The translations under genes and the position numbers were made by a program. A stretch of DNA of 16,730 nt from Puniceicoccaceae bacterium (lineage in GTDB: Bacteria > Verrucomicrobiota > Verrucomicrobiae > Opitutales > Coraliomargaritaceae), in NCBI GenBank assembly GCA_902516225.1, contig CABXXS010000022.1, forward strand, positions 1-16,730. Reading direction: 5' to 3'. Position 1 is the stretch's first letter, and the number at the start of each line of letters is the position of its first letter. Positions 1-8,146 of this stretch are shown piece by piece. A model generated the notes under the pieces. The model saw only the letters and a list, made by a program, of their open reading frames with translations, did not search any database and was not told the origin of the DNA.

Positions 1-476
1 GAAATGGGGGCTTGATTGGCGTAGCGCTTTGAAAAGTCATCGCGTTCTAACATACGAGCAACTGTCATTTTACGCGATAACTTTAGGCAGTCTTCAAAGT
101 TCATCTTATCGAACCACTCACTATTGTAAAAAACCGAGGTCTTTTCTTTGTCTAGAATCTTAAATGCTTGGTCTAGGTAGCTTTGAGAATTACTTCTAAT
201 CTCTTCCTTAGTTAAAATAGGACGAGTATTAGAGCGCCCAGAGGGGTCACCAATTAAAGTGGTGAAATCGCCTATTATAAGTACCGCTTCATGGCCGAAA
301 TCTTGGAATTGGCGAAGTTTCTTAAAAACAACCAAATGCCCGAAAGTGAGATCAGGTCTAGTCGGATCAACGCCTAATTTGACCCGCAAGGGCTTACCGC
401 CGAGGAGTCGCTCCTCGAGCTCAGCCTCCCCAACTAGTGCTTCTGAGTTAAGACGAATAGTATCAATTACTTTCAT
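1..476 (-). CDS. tyrS: Tyrosyl-tRNA synthetase, 3'-truncated by the window edge
   Basis: Charges tRNA-Tyr with tyrosine in the cytoplasm (class I aminoacyl-tRNA synthetase). Only the first 158 codons are in the window; the gene continues past base 1. I translated the minus strand from the ATG at 474-476. It begins MKVIDTIRLNSEALVGE and carries the Rossmann-fold signatures KLGVDPTRPDLTFGH, LIGDFTTLIGDPSGR and TVARMLERDDFSKRY. These are typical of the TyrRS subtype that has the ARMLERDDFSKR block (H. influenzae-like), not the E. coli-like subtype. The KMSKS loop and tRNA-binding domain lie outside the window. The HIGH-equivalent reads TFGH, so the first histidine is Thr. The upstream neighbour on the same strand ends 98 nt away; that gap has an AT-rich TATAGT (minus strand, 518-523) but no convincing -35 and no strong ribosome-binding site. 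Confidence 0.95.
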   Translation of the reverse strand, partial: MKVIDTIRLNSEALVGEAELEERLLGGKPLRVKLGVDPTRPDLTFGHLVVFKKLRQFQDFGHEAVLIIGDFTTLIGDPSGRSNTRPILTKEEIRSNSQSYLDQAFKILDKEKTSVFYNSEWFDKMNFEDCLKLSRKMTVARMLERDDFSKRYANQAPI

Positions 477-574
477 TTTTTTAGTGATCAGAATCCGGAA
501 AGGTCATCTTTAAGTTGACTATACAAATAAACTGATCGCATCCCTAAAGTCGTAAAGAATAAAAGCTAAGAGAT

Positions 575-1660
575 CTAGCGAATCGTAATAAACGGCTCAA
601 TCGCCCTGTTGTTACTAGATTTTGCAACAAAACTATCACGATCCATTTTGTTACTAAAAAGATAAAGTGCATATCCGCCCCATCCACCTCCAGAATATTT
701 ACGCCCAATGCAGCCTGAGGCATCAGATAATTTTGGCATACCTTCTTTTAGCTGCATTTTATAGCTTAAGTCGACCGCAGCGCCCAGTTTATTCAGGTTG
801 GCCTCTATAACAGCTTCTTGCGCCAAGTGACCAGCAGCTTCGATCTGGTCATAGTCACGATCGTTATCCGCATTAGCTGGGGTATCGTGAGCTATTTCAG
901 TATAGTGAAGTGCCATAAGACCGTTTAGGAAATCTCCATTACGTTTAAATTCGAGTATAGGTTTTTTGCCGCTACGCCAAACGCAAAGCCCAGTCTCACG
1001 GATAATGGCGGGATCCTGCCAACCAACCCCTAACTCTAGCTCGGATTCGACTCCATCACGACCATTAAGTAATGCCCAAGCACCACTACCACCTAATCCT
1101 GATTTTTTCTCATAATCCCAATCTGCGAGTGAAACGAGCGGAGATATAGCGCAGTTTACGATAAAGCAACCATTGCGAGCATAACGCGGTACATCAAGCC
1201 AACCTCCACCAAAATCAACCCTTAGTGGAGCAAAAACGGGAGTGCGGATTTTGCTTACAATAGAAGAGGTGGAGATAGGGGTAAATTCAGGCGGTGTTTT
1301 AGGCAGTACCACGTACTCAGCACCTACATCGGCACAAAGTGCACGCTTTTTATCAGCATATTGGTCGTCTGTTGTTACAACCAAAATATCAGGTTTAATC
1401 TTAAGAAAATGATCCTTAAAGTCTAACCCTAACTCCTGAGAGCCACCAATTACTACTTGGTCCACAATATCGAGTGATTCCATGAGAACGAGTTTGTGAT
1501 CCTGCGGGATAGAGGACTGACGTTTTTTGTGCTCCCAGAGCACCTCATCAGAGGCAAAGCATACGGTGAGGTGATCACCTAGTGCACGAGCTTCCTTAAA
1601 GAATTGAATGTGTCCCCCATGAAGAATATCATAACACCCAGAAATAAAGATCTTTTTCAT
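575..1660 (-). CDS. Nucleotidyltransferase fused to a compact GHMP-kinase-like domain
   Basis: A 361-residue two-domain protein starting at ATG 1658-1660. Residues 1-138 form a cytidylyl/adenylyltransferase-like Rossmann domain: GCYDILHGGH holds the HxGH nucleotide-binding motif (14-17), and ISTSSIVSKIR (129-139) matches the C-terminal ISTTxI motif of this superfamily, which includes HldE and glycerol-3-phosphate cytidylyltransferase. Residues 140-361 resemble a GHMP sugar kinase: APLRVDFGGGWLDVP (144-158) is motif 1, GLGGSGAWALL (188-198) is a degenerate form of the GLGSSSA phosphate loop, and SGGGWGGYALYLF (323-335) is motif 3. The kinase half has about 220 residues, against 300-350 in free-standing HddA or galactokinase-type enzymes; only about 30 residues separate motifs 1 and 2. 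A role in activating a sugar phosphate (kinase plus nucleotidyl transfer) is inferred; the substrate is unknown. The gene lies between recJ and tyrS. Confidence 0.8.
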   Translation of the reverse strand: MKKIFISGCYDILHGGHIQFFKEARALGDHLTVCFASDEVLWEHKKRQSSIPQDHKLVLMESLDIVDQVVIGGSQELGLDFKDHFLKIKPDILVVTTDDQYADKKRALCADVGAEYVVLPKTPPEFTPISTSSIVSKIRTPVFAPLRVDFGGGWLDVPRYARNGCFIVNCAISPLVSLADWDYEKKSGLGGSGAWALLNGRDGVESELELGVGWQDPAIIRETGLCVWRSGKKPILEFKRNGDFLNGLMALHYTEIAHDTPANADNDRDYDQIEAAGHLAQEAVIEANLNKLGAAVDLSYKMQLKEGMPKLSDASGCIGRKYSGGGWGGYALYLFSNKMDRDSFVAKSSNNRAIEPFITIR

Positions 1661-1741
1661 ATACTGATTAATAAGTAATTTCTCAGACTATGACAATCAA
1701 TTGTGCAATCAAAACAAATATGGCTACTTACTATTCACCTA

Positions 1742-3463
1742 TTAACGATCTTTAGAAAAGCGCCAGTCGATCAAAGTTAGCTGTGGATAGCGATTATTAC
1801 GCCAATAATTCCAAGAAAAGCGAAATGCTATGTCTACAGCTTTACCTATTTTTGGTGGCTCTCCAAGCTGCCACGCTATGCCAGAGATGCCACGCTTAGC
1901 ACCTGCTTGAGCGGGCAATCGAAAGCGAAAGTTTCCATCTCCAAAAGAATCGGGTGGGTCATCTAGGACCAAATCACGAAGACCAAAAATAGGCTCGTGG
2001 TTTCCTTGACCGAATGGATGCAAGCGATCGAGCTCTTCGAGCAATGATTCATTCAAGTCACCCATTTCTAACCATGTAGATATCTCAAGGGATGGCTCAG
2101 GTAAGCCACCTGGGTAGAGAGCCTCAAGGCTCTCTAAATAGCATTTTGTGAACGCCGCTACATCTAATGATTTGAGTGAAATACCTGCAGCCATCGGATG
2201 TCCTCCCCAATGCTCTAATAAATGAGTGCAGCGCTGAAAAACTTCAACTAGATTTACCGAAGCCACACTTCGACCGGAGCCTTTAGCTAGCTCGCCCTCA
2301 GCACCGAGAATCACGCAGGGCTTATGAAAGCGGCGACTCACACGACTGGCCACAATACCCACCACACCAGGATGCCAATCCTCGCTAAAAAGTATAATAC
2401 CAGGCACATCTGCAAATTCAGTCGCTGCGCGTTGTTCAGCAACTTTGACTATACCCCGCTCTATAATCTGGCGCTCTTTATTTATTCCATCAAGCCGCTC
2501 TGCTATGTTTATGCAACTGCGATAATCATCCTGTAAAAGTAGTTCAATCGGCAATGAGGCATCAGCGAGTCGACCACTTGCATTAATTCGAGGTGCGATT
2601 TTAAAAGAAATATCAGAACTAACCATCTCATGGCAGCTGTCGATTCCTGCCACCTCAGCTAAGGCGCGAACACCTGCGCGATCATTGGCACGCAAGTGTT
2701 TCAAACCAAACCAAGAAAGAATGCGATTTTCACCTTGTAAGGGCACTAAGTCAGCCACGGTTCCCATAGCTACGAGGTCTAAATAATCCTTGAGCTGAAT
2801 ACTTTCTACTCGAGGGTCATCGGCTTGGCGGCGTAGCTTCAGGAGCCCGTGGAGTAGTTTGAAGACCAACCCAGCTGTACATAAGTTACGCCATGGGGCA
2901 TCTTTTTTATCATTTACATGGGGATTAATGAAAATGCAATCCTCGGGCGCTTGGGTCTTTGTCTGGTGGTGGTCGACAACAATTACATCGATACCCAAAT
3001 CGCGCAGGTATGCGATCGACTCGTGAGCGTTAGTGCCACAATCAAGGGCTATAAAAAGTTGCGGAATTTGACCGTCAAAAACACGCTCAATAGCCTCAAG
3101 ACTCAAACCATATCCTTCATCTAATCGTCGAGGCACGCAAAATTTTGGCGTAAGTTCTAATGTGCGCAACATACTCACCATCTGGGTTGTGCTTGTCACC
3201 CCGTCTACGTCGTAATCACCGAAAACTACGATCGACTCCTTGTCCTCGACAGCCTTCTCGATTCGCTTAGCAGCGGACTTGAGGTTTTTTATAGTGAAAG
3301 GATCATCTAGTTGAGCCAAACGAGGACGAAGAAAATCCTCTGCATCTTCTGCTTGCGTAATACCCTGCTCGACTAGTATCCGAGCAACTACATTAGATAA
3401 GCAAATGCTCTGAGCTAGCGTAGAGGCCTTACACTCATCAATCTCGGTGCAATTCCAAAGCAT
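1742..3463 (-). CDS. recJ: Single-stranded-DNA-specific 5'-3' exonuclease RecJ
   Basis: Cytoplasmic Mn/Mg-dependent exonuclease that degrades single-stranded DNA 5' to 3' in RecF-pathway recombination, mismatch repair and base-excision repair. The 573-residue length is close to the E. coli enzyme (577). The DHH-family motifs are in order: FGDYDVDG (81-88), ALDCG (139-143), VVDHH (162-166) and GTVADLVPL (234-242). These are followed by RINASGRL (292-299) and the DHHA1 region with WHPGVVGIVASR (363-374), SGRS (396-399) and GGHPMAAG (420-427). A C-terminal OB-like segment follows. The start is the ATG at 3461-3463, only 6 nt after the secDF stop, so it is probably co-transcribed with and translationally coupled to secDF. 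No Shine-Dalgarno sequence is seen. All catalytic residues of the motifs appear intact. Confidence 0.96.
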   Translation of the reverse strand: MLWNCTEIDECKASTLAQSICLSNVVARILVEQGITQAEDAEDFLRPRLAQLDDPFTIKNLKSAAKRIEKAVEDKESIVVFGDYDVDGVTSTTQMVSMLRTLELTPKFCVPRRLDEGYGLSLEAIERVFDGQIPQLFIALDCGTNAHESIAYLRDLGIDVIVVDHHQTKTQAPEDCIFINPHVNDKKDAPWRNLCTAGLVFKLLHGLLKLRRQADDPRVESIQLKDYLDLVAMGTVADLVPLQGENRILSWFGLKHLRANDRAGVRALAEVAGIDSCHEMVSSDISFKIAPRINASGRLADASLPIELLLQDDYRSCINIAERLDGINKERQIIERGIVKVAEQRAATEFADVPGIILFSEDWHPGVVGIVASRVSRRFHKPCVILGAEGELAKGSGRSVASVNLVEVFQRCTHLLEHWGGHPMAAGISLKSLDVAAFTKCYLESLEALYPGGLPEPSLEISTWLEMGDLNESLLEELDRLHPFGQGNHEPIFGLRDLVLDDPPDSFGDGNFRFRLPAQAGAKRGISGIAWQLGEPPKIGKAVDIAFRFSWNYWRNNRYPQLTLIDWRFSKDR

Positions 3464-3469
3464 TCAAAT

Positions 3470-6016
3470 CTAACTAGATTCTTTTTGACTTTCCCACTCG
3501 TAACGCTTAGGCGTGAACTGACGCTCTTGAACGTGACGACGATCGCCCTTGTGCCACCAATAAAATACTGGGCTAGCAATAAAGATTGAGGAGAAAGTTC
3601 CCACAAGGATACCTACGATGAACACAAAAGCAAAGTCATTGATTACGCCAGCTCCGAAAATATAAAGGGATACAGCGGCCAAGAGAGTTGTGATAGAGGT
3701 CAGCAACGAGCGGGAAAAAACGCGACTAATTGCCAAATTAATAATTGATCGCAAATCAGTGCCAGGATTAAGGTCTAATTCTTCCCTTATTCGGTCAAAT
3801 ACGACAATAGTGTCATTTATCGAGTAACCCACAATCATGAGAATCGAAGCAAGCATCGGGGCGGTGAACTGCCCACTTACAAAGATATCTAATTGCCCAA
3901 AAATTACGAAGATACCTATCGTCATGAGCGCGTCATGAACCGTAGCTACGACGGCACCGACTCCATATCCCACTTCAAACCGTAGTGCCACATAAAGCAG
4001 AATACCGCCAAGAGCACAGATTACAGAAAGCAGGGCGTTCCACTGAATGTCTTTAGAAACTGATGCGCCAATCTGATTGATACCTGCCTCTTCAAATCCT
4101 GCATCTGGAAAAGCATATTGCAAAATTTCAAGTGTAGGACGTGCTTGATCAAAAGGTGTTTGAATCTTAAGCACTTCACGATTTTCGCCGATTAAACTCT
4201 GATAACTGACAGTAATATCATCGATTTCTTGATCAGTCACCGCATTAGAAATTTCATTAGTATCAATAAGCTCGGAATAAGCGATCGTCATTTCGTCACC
4301 CCCCGTAAAATCTTTACCAAGTATATTTTCATGGTGAATAGCTACACTGAAAACTCCTACGATTACGATTAGCCAAGAAGCTACAAAAGCGGGCTTTCTA
4401 TATCGGAAAAAATCGAGTTTCTTTACGGGCAGGAGGCTCAGTCCTAAAATATTAGAAACGCCTATACGGTGAACAATGAAATCGACGAGAAATCGAGTCA
4501 CGACAAGCGCACAGAATATTGAAGCACAAATACCTATAGCTAAAGTGACACCGAAGCCTTTAACTGGGCCTGTGCCCAGCCATATAAGAATCGATGCCGT
4601 GATCAAAGTAGTCACGTTGGCATCGACAATAGTAGAGGTCACTTTCTCAAAAGCACTTGCGGTAGCGTTCTTAATACTTTTACCAGTACGAAGCTCTTCA
4701 CGCAGGCGTTCAAAAATAAGAATATTAGCATCCACACCCATACCTAATGTTAATACGAGTGCCGCAACACCTGGGAGAGTCAAAGTCGCCCCTAGGCTGG
4801 CTAGAACACCAAGAACGATACTTATGTTTATCACGGCTGAAAGCACAGCCACAAGACCACCTAGCGCATAGTATAAAATCATGAAGGCAACTACTAGTAT
4901 TGCGCCATACTGACCAGCATTGACAGAACTCTCACGGGCATCAGCGGCCATAGTGGGTCCTACCTCATACATCTCGTCGACTCGAAGTTCAACCGATAGA
5001 GGGTTGTTCAGGACATTAGCTAGTTCAATCGCCTCGCGTTGAGAGAAGCTACCTGTAATTTGCGCGTTTTTAGAAAGTACGCTCTGTATAGTAGGTGCGG
5101 AGTAAAGCTTCCCATCTAAAACAACGGCAAGAGGTTCACCGACCATATTTTCAGTGACTCGGCGTAATATTTCAGCGCCTTGTGCTGTCATTTGCAGATT
5201 AATTTGGAAGCCTCCTGTCTGCGTCTGGGAAGCAAATGCGTCATCGACGATTTCTCCTGTTGCTTCTGGAATGAGTTTTACAAATTGGCGACGTTCATAG
5301 ACCTCACCACTACGACGGTCTTCAATTTCCTCCGCGAGCACCTCATAGCCTACAGGATAACGGTTCTTAAGCGTTGTGTCTGGCCTTAGTTCCGGGTGCA
5401 CGCGACGGAATTCAAGTCTAGCGGGCTTTTTGATCGCATCGATCACCTCAGGATTGTCTTTAGTCGATAGGCCGGCTATTTGTATCTCTATCGCGTCTTC
5501 GCCACTTGGGCGTATGACTGGTTCGGCAACACCCATACCGTCGAGTCGCTCAGCCATAATATCTATCGCGTCTTGTAACTGCTCGGCTTGTTCAAACTCG
5601 CTTAGGTCTGACTGAGCCGATTCGTCGATCTTTAAAGTAACACCTACGCCACCTTTCAAGTCTAGGCCAAGACGAAGTTGGCTCTGCGCAGTTTTGAGGA
5701 TATGTTTTAGCAGAATATCATTGCGCTTATTTTGATTAGCGATATCGGCGACATTAATTTGAGGAAAATACTGAGAAAAATCTATTCCTTCTTCTACGCC
5801 GATATCACGTAGAGCTATAAATAGTGTTGGTGAATCGCCTTGTTCGACGCGTATTCCTGAACGTTTGAGGAGATCTACAAAGTCGGACTCATTAGCCGTC
5901 ACTTGGCTAACAATATATTCCTCAAAGGGTCGATCCTTTAAAGGGGTAACACTCATTACACACCAGAATATGATGGTAGCAGTGAGAAGAAATTTCCAAA
6001 GAATGTTTCCTGACAT
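3470..6016 (-). CDS. secDF: Protein translocase subunits SecD and SecF fused in one polypeptide
   Basis: Inner-membrane accessory of the Sec translocon, using the proton-motive force to pull exported proteins across the membrane. I chose ATG 6014-6016, giving 848 residues; a TTG two codons earlier is the alternative. One N-terminal membrane helix (about residues 6-24) is followed by the SecD signature LGLDLKGG (about 116-123) and a large periplasmic P1-type domain ending near 340. Next is a membrane bundle with GMGVDANILIFERLREE (about 425-441). The SecF half starts near 533: DFFRYRKPAF, then GKDFTGGDE (about 567-575), a small periplasmic domain, and a second bundle with GYSINDTIVVFDRIREEL (about 730-747). 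It ends in a basic tail. The Asp and Arg residues of the TM4-type motifs are present in both halves. The gene lies 40 nt after yajC and 6 nt before recJ, consistent with one operon. Confidence 0.96.
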   Translation of the reverse strand: MSGNILWKFLLTATIIFWCVMSVTPLKDRPFEEYIVSQVTANESDFVDLLKRSGIRVEQGDSPTLFIALRDIGVEEGIDFSQYFPQINVADIANQNKRNDILLKHILKTAQSQLRLGLDLKGGVGVTLKIDESAQSDLSEFEQAEQLQDAIDIMAERLDGMGVAEPVIRPSGEDAIEIQIAGLSTKDNPEVIDAIKKPARLEFRRVHPELRPDTTLKNRYPVGYEVLAEEIEDRRSGEVYERRQFVKLIPEATGEIVDDAFASQTQTGGFQINLQMTAQGAEILRRVTENMVGEPLAVVLDGKLYSAPTIQSVLSKNAQITGSFSQREAIELANVLNNPLSVELRVDEMYEVGPTMAADARESSVNAGQYGAILVVAFMILYYALGGLVAVLSAVINISIVLGVLASLGATLTLPGVAALVLTLGMGVDANILIFERLREELRTGKSIKNATASAFEKVTSTIVDANVTTLITASILIWLGTGPVKGFGVTLAIGICASIFCALVVTRFLVDFIVHRIGVSNILGLSLLPVKKLDFFRYRKPAFVASWLIVIVGVFSVAIHHENILGKDFTGGDEMTIAYSELIDTNEISNAVTDQEIDDITVSYQSLIGENREVLKIQTPFDQARPTLEILQYAFPDAGFEEAGINQIGASVSKDIQWNALLSVICALGGILLYVALRFEVGYGVGAVVATVHDALMTIGIFVIFGQLDIFVSGQFTAPMLASILMIVGYSINDTIVVFDRIREELDLNPGTDLRSIINLAISRVFSRSLLTSITTLLAAVSLYIFGAGVINDFAFVFIVGILVGTFSSIFIASPVFYWWHKGDRRHVQERQFTPKRYEWESQKESS

Positions 6017-6056
6017 GGGCAATAAACTATAGGCTTAAAATTGTAGAGAAAAGTTT

Positions 6057-6377
6057 CTAGACAGCACTGGAGGATACCTTCGTGGATACAAAGCTTTTAC
6101 CAATCTCGATTTTGGTATTATCTGCGATACGAACAACAAATCTATCATCCTTTACATTTGTGATGGTGCAATACACACCACCGCTAGTAACGATCTCGTC
6201 ACCACTCTTCAACTCCGTAAGCATTTTGTCATGGGCTTTTTGTCGCTTTCGTTGCGGTGCAATAATTAGAAACCACATACCTGCAAAGAGCAGAATAATC
6301 GGAAGAAATTGACCCAGACCGCCACCTGGTGCGGCTTGTGCGAATTGATATAAAAAAGATAATTCAGGAATAGTCAT
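6057..6377 (-). CDS. yajC: Preprotein translocase subunit YajC
   Basis: Small single-span inner-membrane protein that associates with SecDF. From the ATG at 6375-6377 it is 106 residues: a short periplasmic N-terminus with QAAPGGGLGQ, one membrane helix FLPIILLFAGMWFLIIAP, then the family hallmark PQRKRQKAHDKM, LKSGDEIVTSGG and a small beta domain ending KIEIGKSFVSTKV. The frame stays open to an ATG at 6464, which has a GAGGTG about 12 nt upstream. The extra 29 residues do not resemble YajC, so I prefer the inner start, although it has no clear ribosome-binding site. The gene precedes secDF by 40 nt on the same strand, the usual arrangement. Confidence 0.93.
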   Translation of the reverse strand: MTIPELSFLYQFAQAAPGGGLGQFLPIILLFAGMWFLIIAPQRKRQKAHDKMLTELKSGDEIVTSGGVYCTITNVKDDRFVVRIADNTKIEIGKSFVSTKVSSSAV

Positions 6378-6411
6378 AGCATTTTTGATTGTTAAAAGTC
6401 CGCAGAAAGAA

Positions 6412-6453
6412 AGGGAGTCACCCCTAAATAGCAAGTAACTAATCAATAAGGGG
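6412..6453 (-). promoter_or_regulatory. Two mutually exclusive small hairpins in the yajC leader
   Basis: In the 130-nt gap before yajC, the segment CCCCT at 6421-6425 (plus-strand sense) can pair with AGGGG at 6449-6453. Four of its bases can instead pair with AGGG at 6412-6415. On the transcribed minus strand the latter hairpin comes second and is followed by a pyrimidine-rich TTTCTTTCT. This has the outline of a leader with alternative folds, but the stems are only 4-5 bp and it may be chance. Confidence 0.2.
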
Positions 6454-6507
6454 CATAAAGCCAAGGTATCACCTCAAAGCCTACTCTTGATTTAAAACAT
6501 GAAAGCC

Positions 6508-7317
6508 CTAGCCTGCAAGCTCCATACGACGCAGTAATAGCCGTAGATGTTTATGTGGTTCAGACATAATCGTGACTTCAGCACAGCCAGAATTGAGATC
6601 TACTTCATTTAGGTGGAGTGCAAGGCCTTGATAAGCCGGCAAATTTAGCCCTGACCTTTGCTTTTTAGGGTGAAGTTCTCGCTGGGTTGGAGCTTCTGGG
6701 CCATTGTATAGGGTGTCTCCCAATATAGGAATGCCCAATACAGATGCGTGCGCGCGTATTTGATGGGGCCTAAAGAAGGTCGCTCGTGCTTCCCAGAGGA
6801 CCCAGCCTTTGGGTGATTCAGTGATACGCTGAAATTTGGTAAGAGCTTTTTTACCCTTTGAAGTGGAAGGAATCATTTTAGGCTTAACATTATGCGGCAA
6901 CAGTGGCGCAGTACATTCCAAATACGGTTCTTGATTAATAGACTGGGAAGCCGAAATAAATTTAAATCGAAAAGAACTCTCCCCTGAACCAAAACGATTA
7001 CGTAAATTCGCTAGCGCATCACGACTTTTGGCAAAAACCGCAACACCAGATACTGATGGATCTAGATAATACATCGAACCAAAAAGTGTCGCTCCTCTAC
7101 GAACTAATTCCGGCTTACCGGCTTCTAGCTGAATATTAAGCGCCCCATCTATATCGGGTACATTGTCCCATGGATGTGCACGCGTACCAAATCCAATCGG
7201 CTTGTCTAGTGCCAGCCAATCGTTTGTTTCCGCTAGTACCGAAAGGCGCAGAGGCTTTTCGCCAAGTATAGGAGGCGGAAAACCAACAGCATTTTTTTTT
7301 GATCTTTGATGCACCAC
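6508..7317 (-). CDS. RluA-family RNA pseudouridine synthase (divergent)
   Basis: Probably isomerises a uridine in ribosomal or transfer RNA to pseudouridine; the target is not predictable. A 269-residue protein. Family landmarks: WLALDKPIGF near residue 34, the catalytic-aspartate loop as YYLDPSVSGVAVFAKS (the usual HRLDxxTSG with His-Arg replaced by Tyr-Tyr, Asp kept), GWVLWEARATFFRPHQIRAH (the GRxHQIRxH motif) and GIPILGDTLYNG, followed by GLALHL. There is no S4 domain. The only possible starts are GTG codons at 7317 and 7314, because the codon just upstream is TAA; no in-frame ATG lies near. A run of nine A's falls in codons 7-9 of the coding strand (7292-7300). The gene lies downstream of the rpsT terminator hairpin and 130 nt upstream of yajC. 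Confidence 0.85.
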   Translation of the reverse strand: MVHQRSKKNAVGFPPPILGEKPLRLSVLAETNDWLALDKPIGFGTRAHPWDNVPDIDGALNIQLEAGKPELVRRGATLFGSMYYLDPSVSGVAVFAKSRDALANLRNRFGSGESSFRFKFISASQSINQEPYLECTAPLLPHNVKPKMIPSTSKGKKALTKFQRITESPKGWVLWEARATFFRPHQIRAHASVLGIPILGDTLYNGPEAPTQRELHPKKQRSGLNLPAYQGLALHLNEVDLNSGCAEVTIMSEPHKHLRLLLRRMELAG

Positions 7318-7332
7318 TTATGGATACAAAAC

Positions 7333-7362
7333 ACCCTCGATACGGCAAGCGTAAGCGAGGGT
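7333..7362 (-). terminator. Hairpin terminator after rpsT
   Basis: An inverted repeat: ACCCTCG (7333-7339) pairs with CGAGGGT (7356-7362), and an inner TACG (7341-7344) pairs with CGTA (7350-7353) around a GCAAG loop, giving about 11 pairs with small bulges. Read on the minus strand it starts 23 nt after the rpsT stop and is followed by GTTTTGT. This is a reasonable intrinsic terminator with a short U tract. It separates rpsT from the pseudouridine synthase gene. Confidence 0.65.
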
Positions 7363-7385
7363 ACTAATGGAGTAGAAATAAAAAA

Positions 7386-7643
7386 CTACGCAGCTAACAG
7401 TTGTGCGCATCGAGCCTTCTGGCGAGCCACTTTGTTGGCATGAACAATACCCGTCTTAGCTGCTTTATCTAGTGCTGATATAAAGTCTCGGGAAGCTGAA
7501 GCGAGAGCATCTTTGTCGCCGGAAGCGCTAGCCGCATCAACCTTTTTAGAAAAAGTTTTTAGACGACTCTTAATTTGCTTATTCCGCAGGGCACGAGTCT
7601 GTGTCTTGCGGATATTCTTAACTGCTGATTTTATATTAGCCAT
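7386..7643 (-). CDS. rpsT: 30S ribosomal protein S20
   Basis: Primary 16S rRNA-binding protein of the small subunit body. The 85 residues start at the ATG at 7641-7643: MANIKSAVKNIRKTQTRALR, then the usual Lys/Ala-rich helical protein with KSRLKTFSKKV, GIVHANKVARQKARC and a C-terminal LLAA. The frame is open for 14 more codons to an upstream ATG, but MANIKSA is the universal S20 N-terminus, so that extension is rejected. The gene lies just downstream of rnpB on the same strand and ends in its own hairpin terminator. Confidence 0.97.
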   Translation of the reverse strand: MANIKSAVKNIRKTQTRALRNKQIKSRLKTFSKKVDAASASGDKDALASASRDFISALDKAAKTGIVHANKVARQKARCAQLLAA

Positions 7644-7664
7644 ATCTGTAAAATGAGGGAGCAG

Positions 7665-7693
7665 AATGTGCGAACACTCAATCACCCTGTCAA
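7665..7693 (-). promoter_or_regulatory. Candidate sigma-70 promoter of rpsT
   Basis: On the minus strand a perfect -35 TTGACA (7693-7688) is followed, after exactly 17 nt, by CACATT (7670-7665), which matches 3 of 6 positions of the -10 consensus. Transcription would start about 15 nt before the S20 ATG. The -35 box begins only 6 nt beyond the end of the RNase P RNA P1 helix, so rpsT could be transcribed both from here and by read-through of rnpB. Confidence 0.4.
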
Positions 7694-7699
7694 GAGGGA

Positions 7700-8100
<401 letters not shown>

Positions 8101-8101
8101 A

Positions 8102-8118
8102 AAGGATGCACAATCCTT
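8102..8118 (-). terminator. Small hairpin between the methyltransferase gene and rnpB
   Basis: AAGGAT (8102-8107) and ATCCTT (8113-8118) form a perfect 6-bp stem with a GCACA loop, 29 nt after the stop of the methyltransferase gene and directly before the 5' end of rnpB. On the minus strand it is followed by TTTAAG, so the U tract is very short. It could end the upstream transcript or be part of an rnpB 5' extension. Confidence 0.35.
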
Positions 8119-8146
8119 GGTCTTAGAGCAAGCGGCAATTTTCGAT

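Noticed and set aside
259..513. 84-codon plus-strand frame over the tyrS start
   Set aside because: Antisense shadow of a clearly conserved tyrS coding sequence.
4476..4871. 131-codon frame antisense to secDF
   Set aside because: Low-complexity composition mirroring membrane-helix codons; no start signal or family resemblance.
6378..6464. N-terminal extension of YajC to ATG 6464
   Set aside because: The added residues do not fit the family; kept only as a question about the leader.
7136..7348. 70-codon open frame starting at ATG 7348 on the minus strand
   Set aside because: Its start is inside the rpsT terminator hairpin and it overlaps the pseudouridine synthase in another frame; considered only as a possible slippage partner of that gene.
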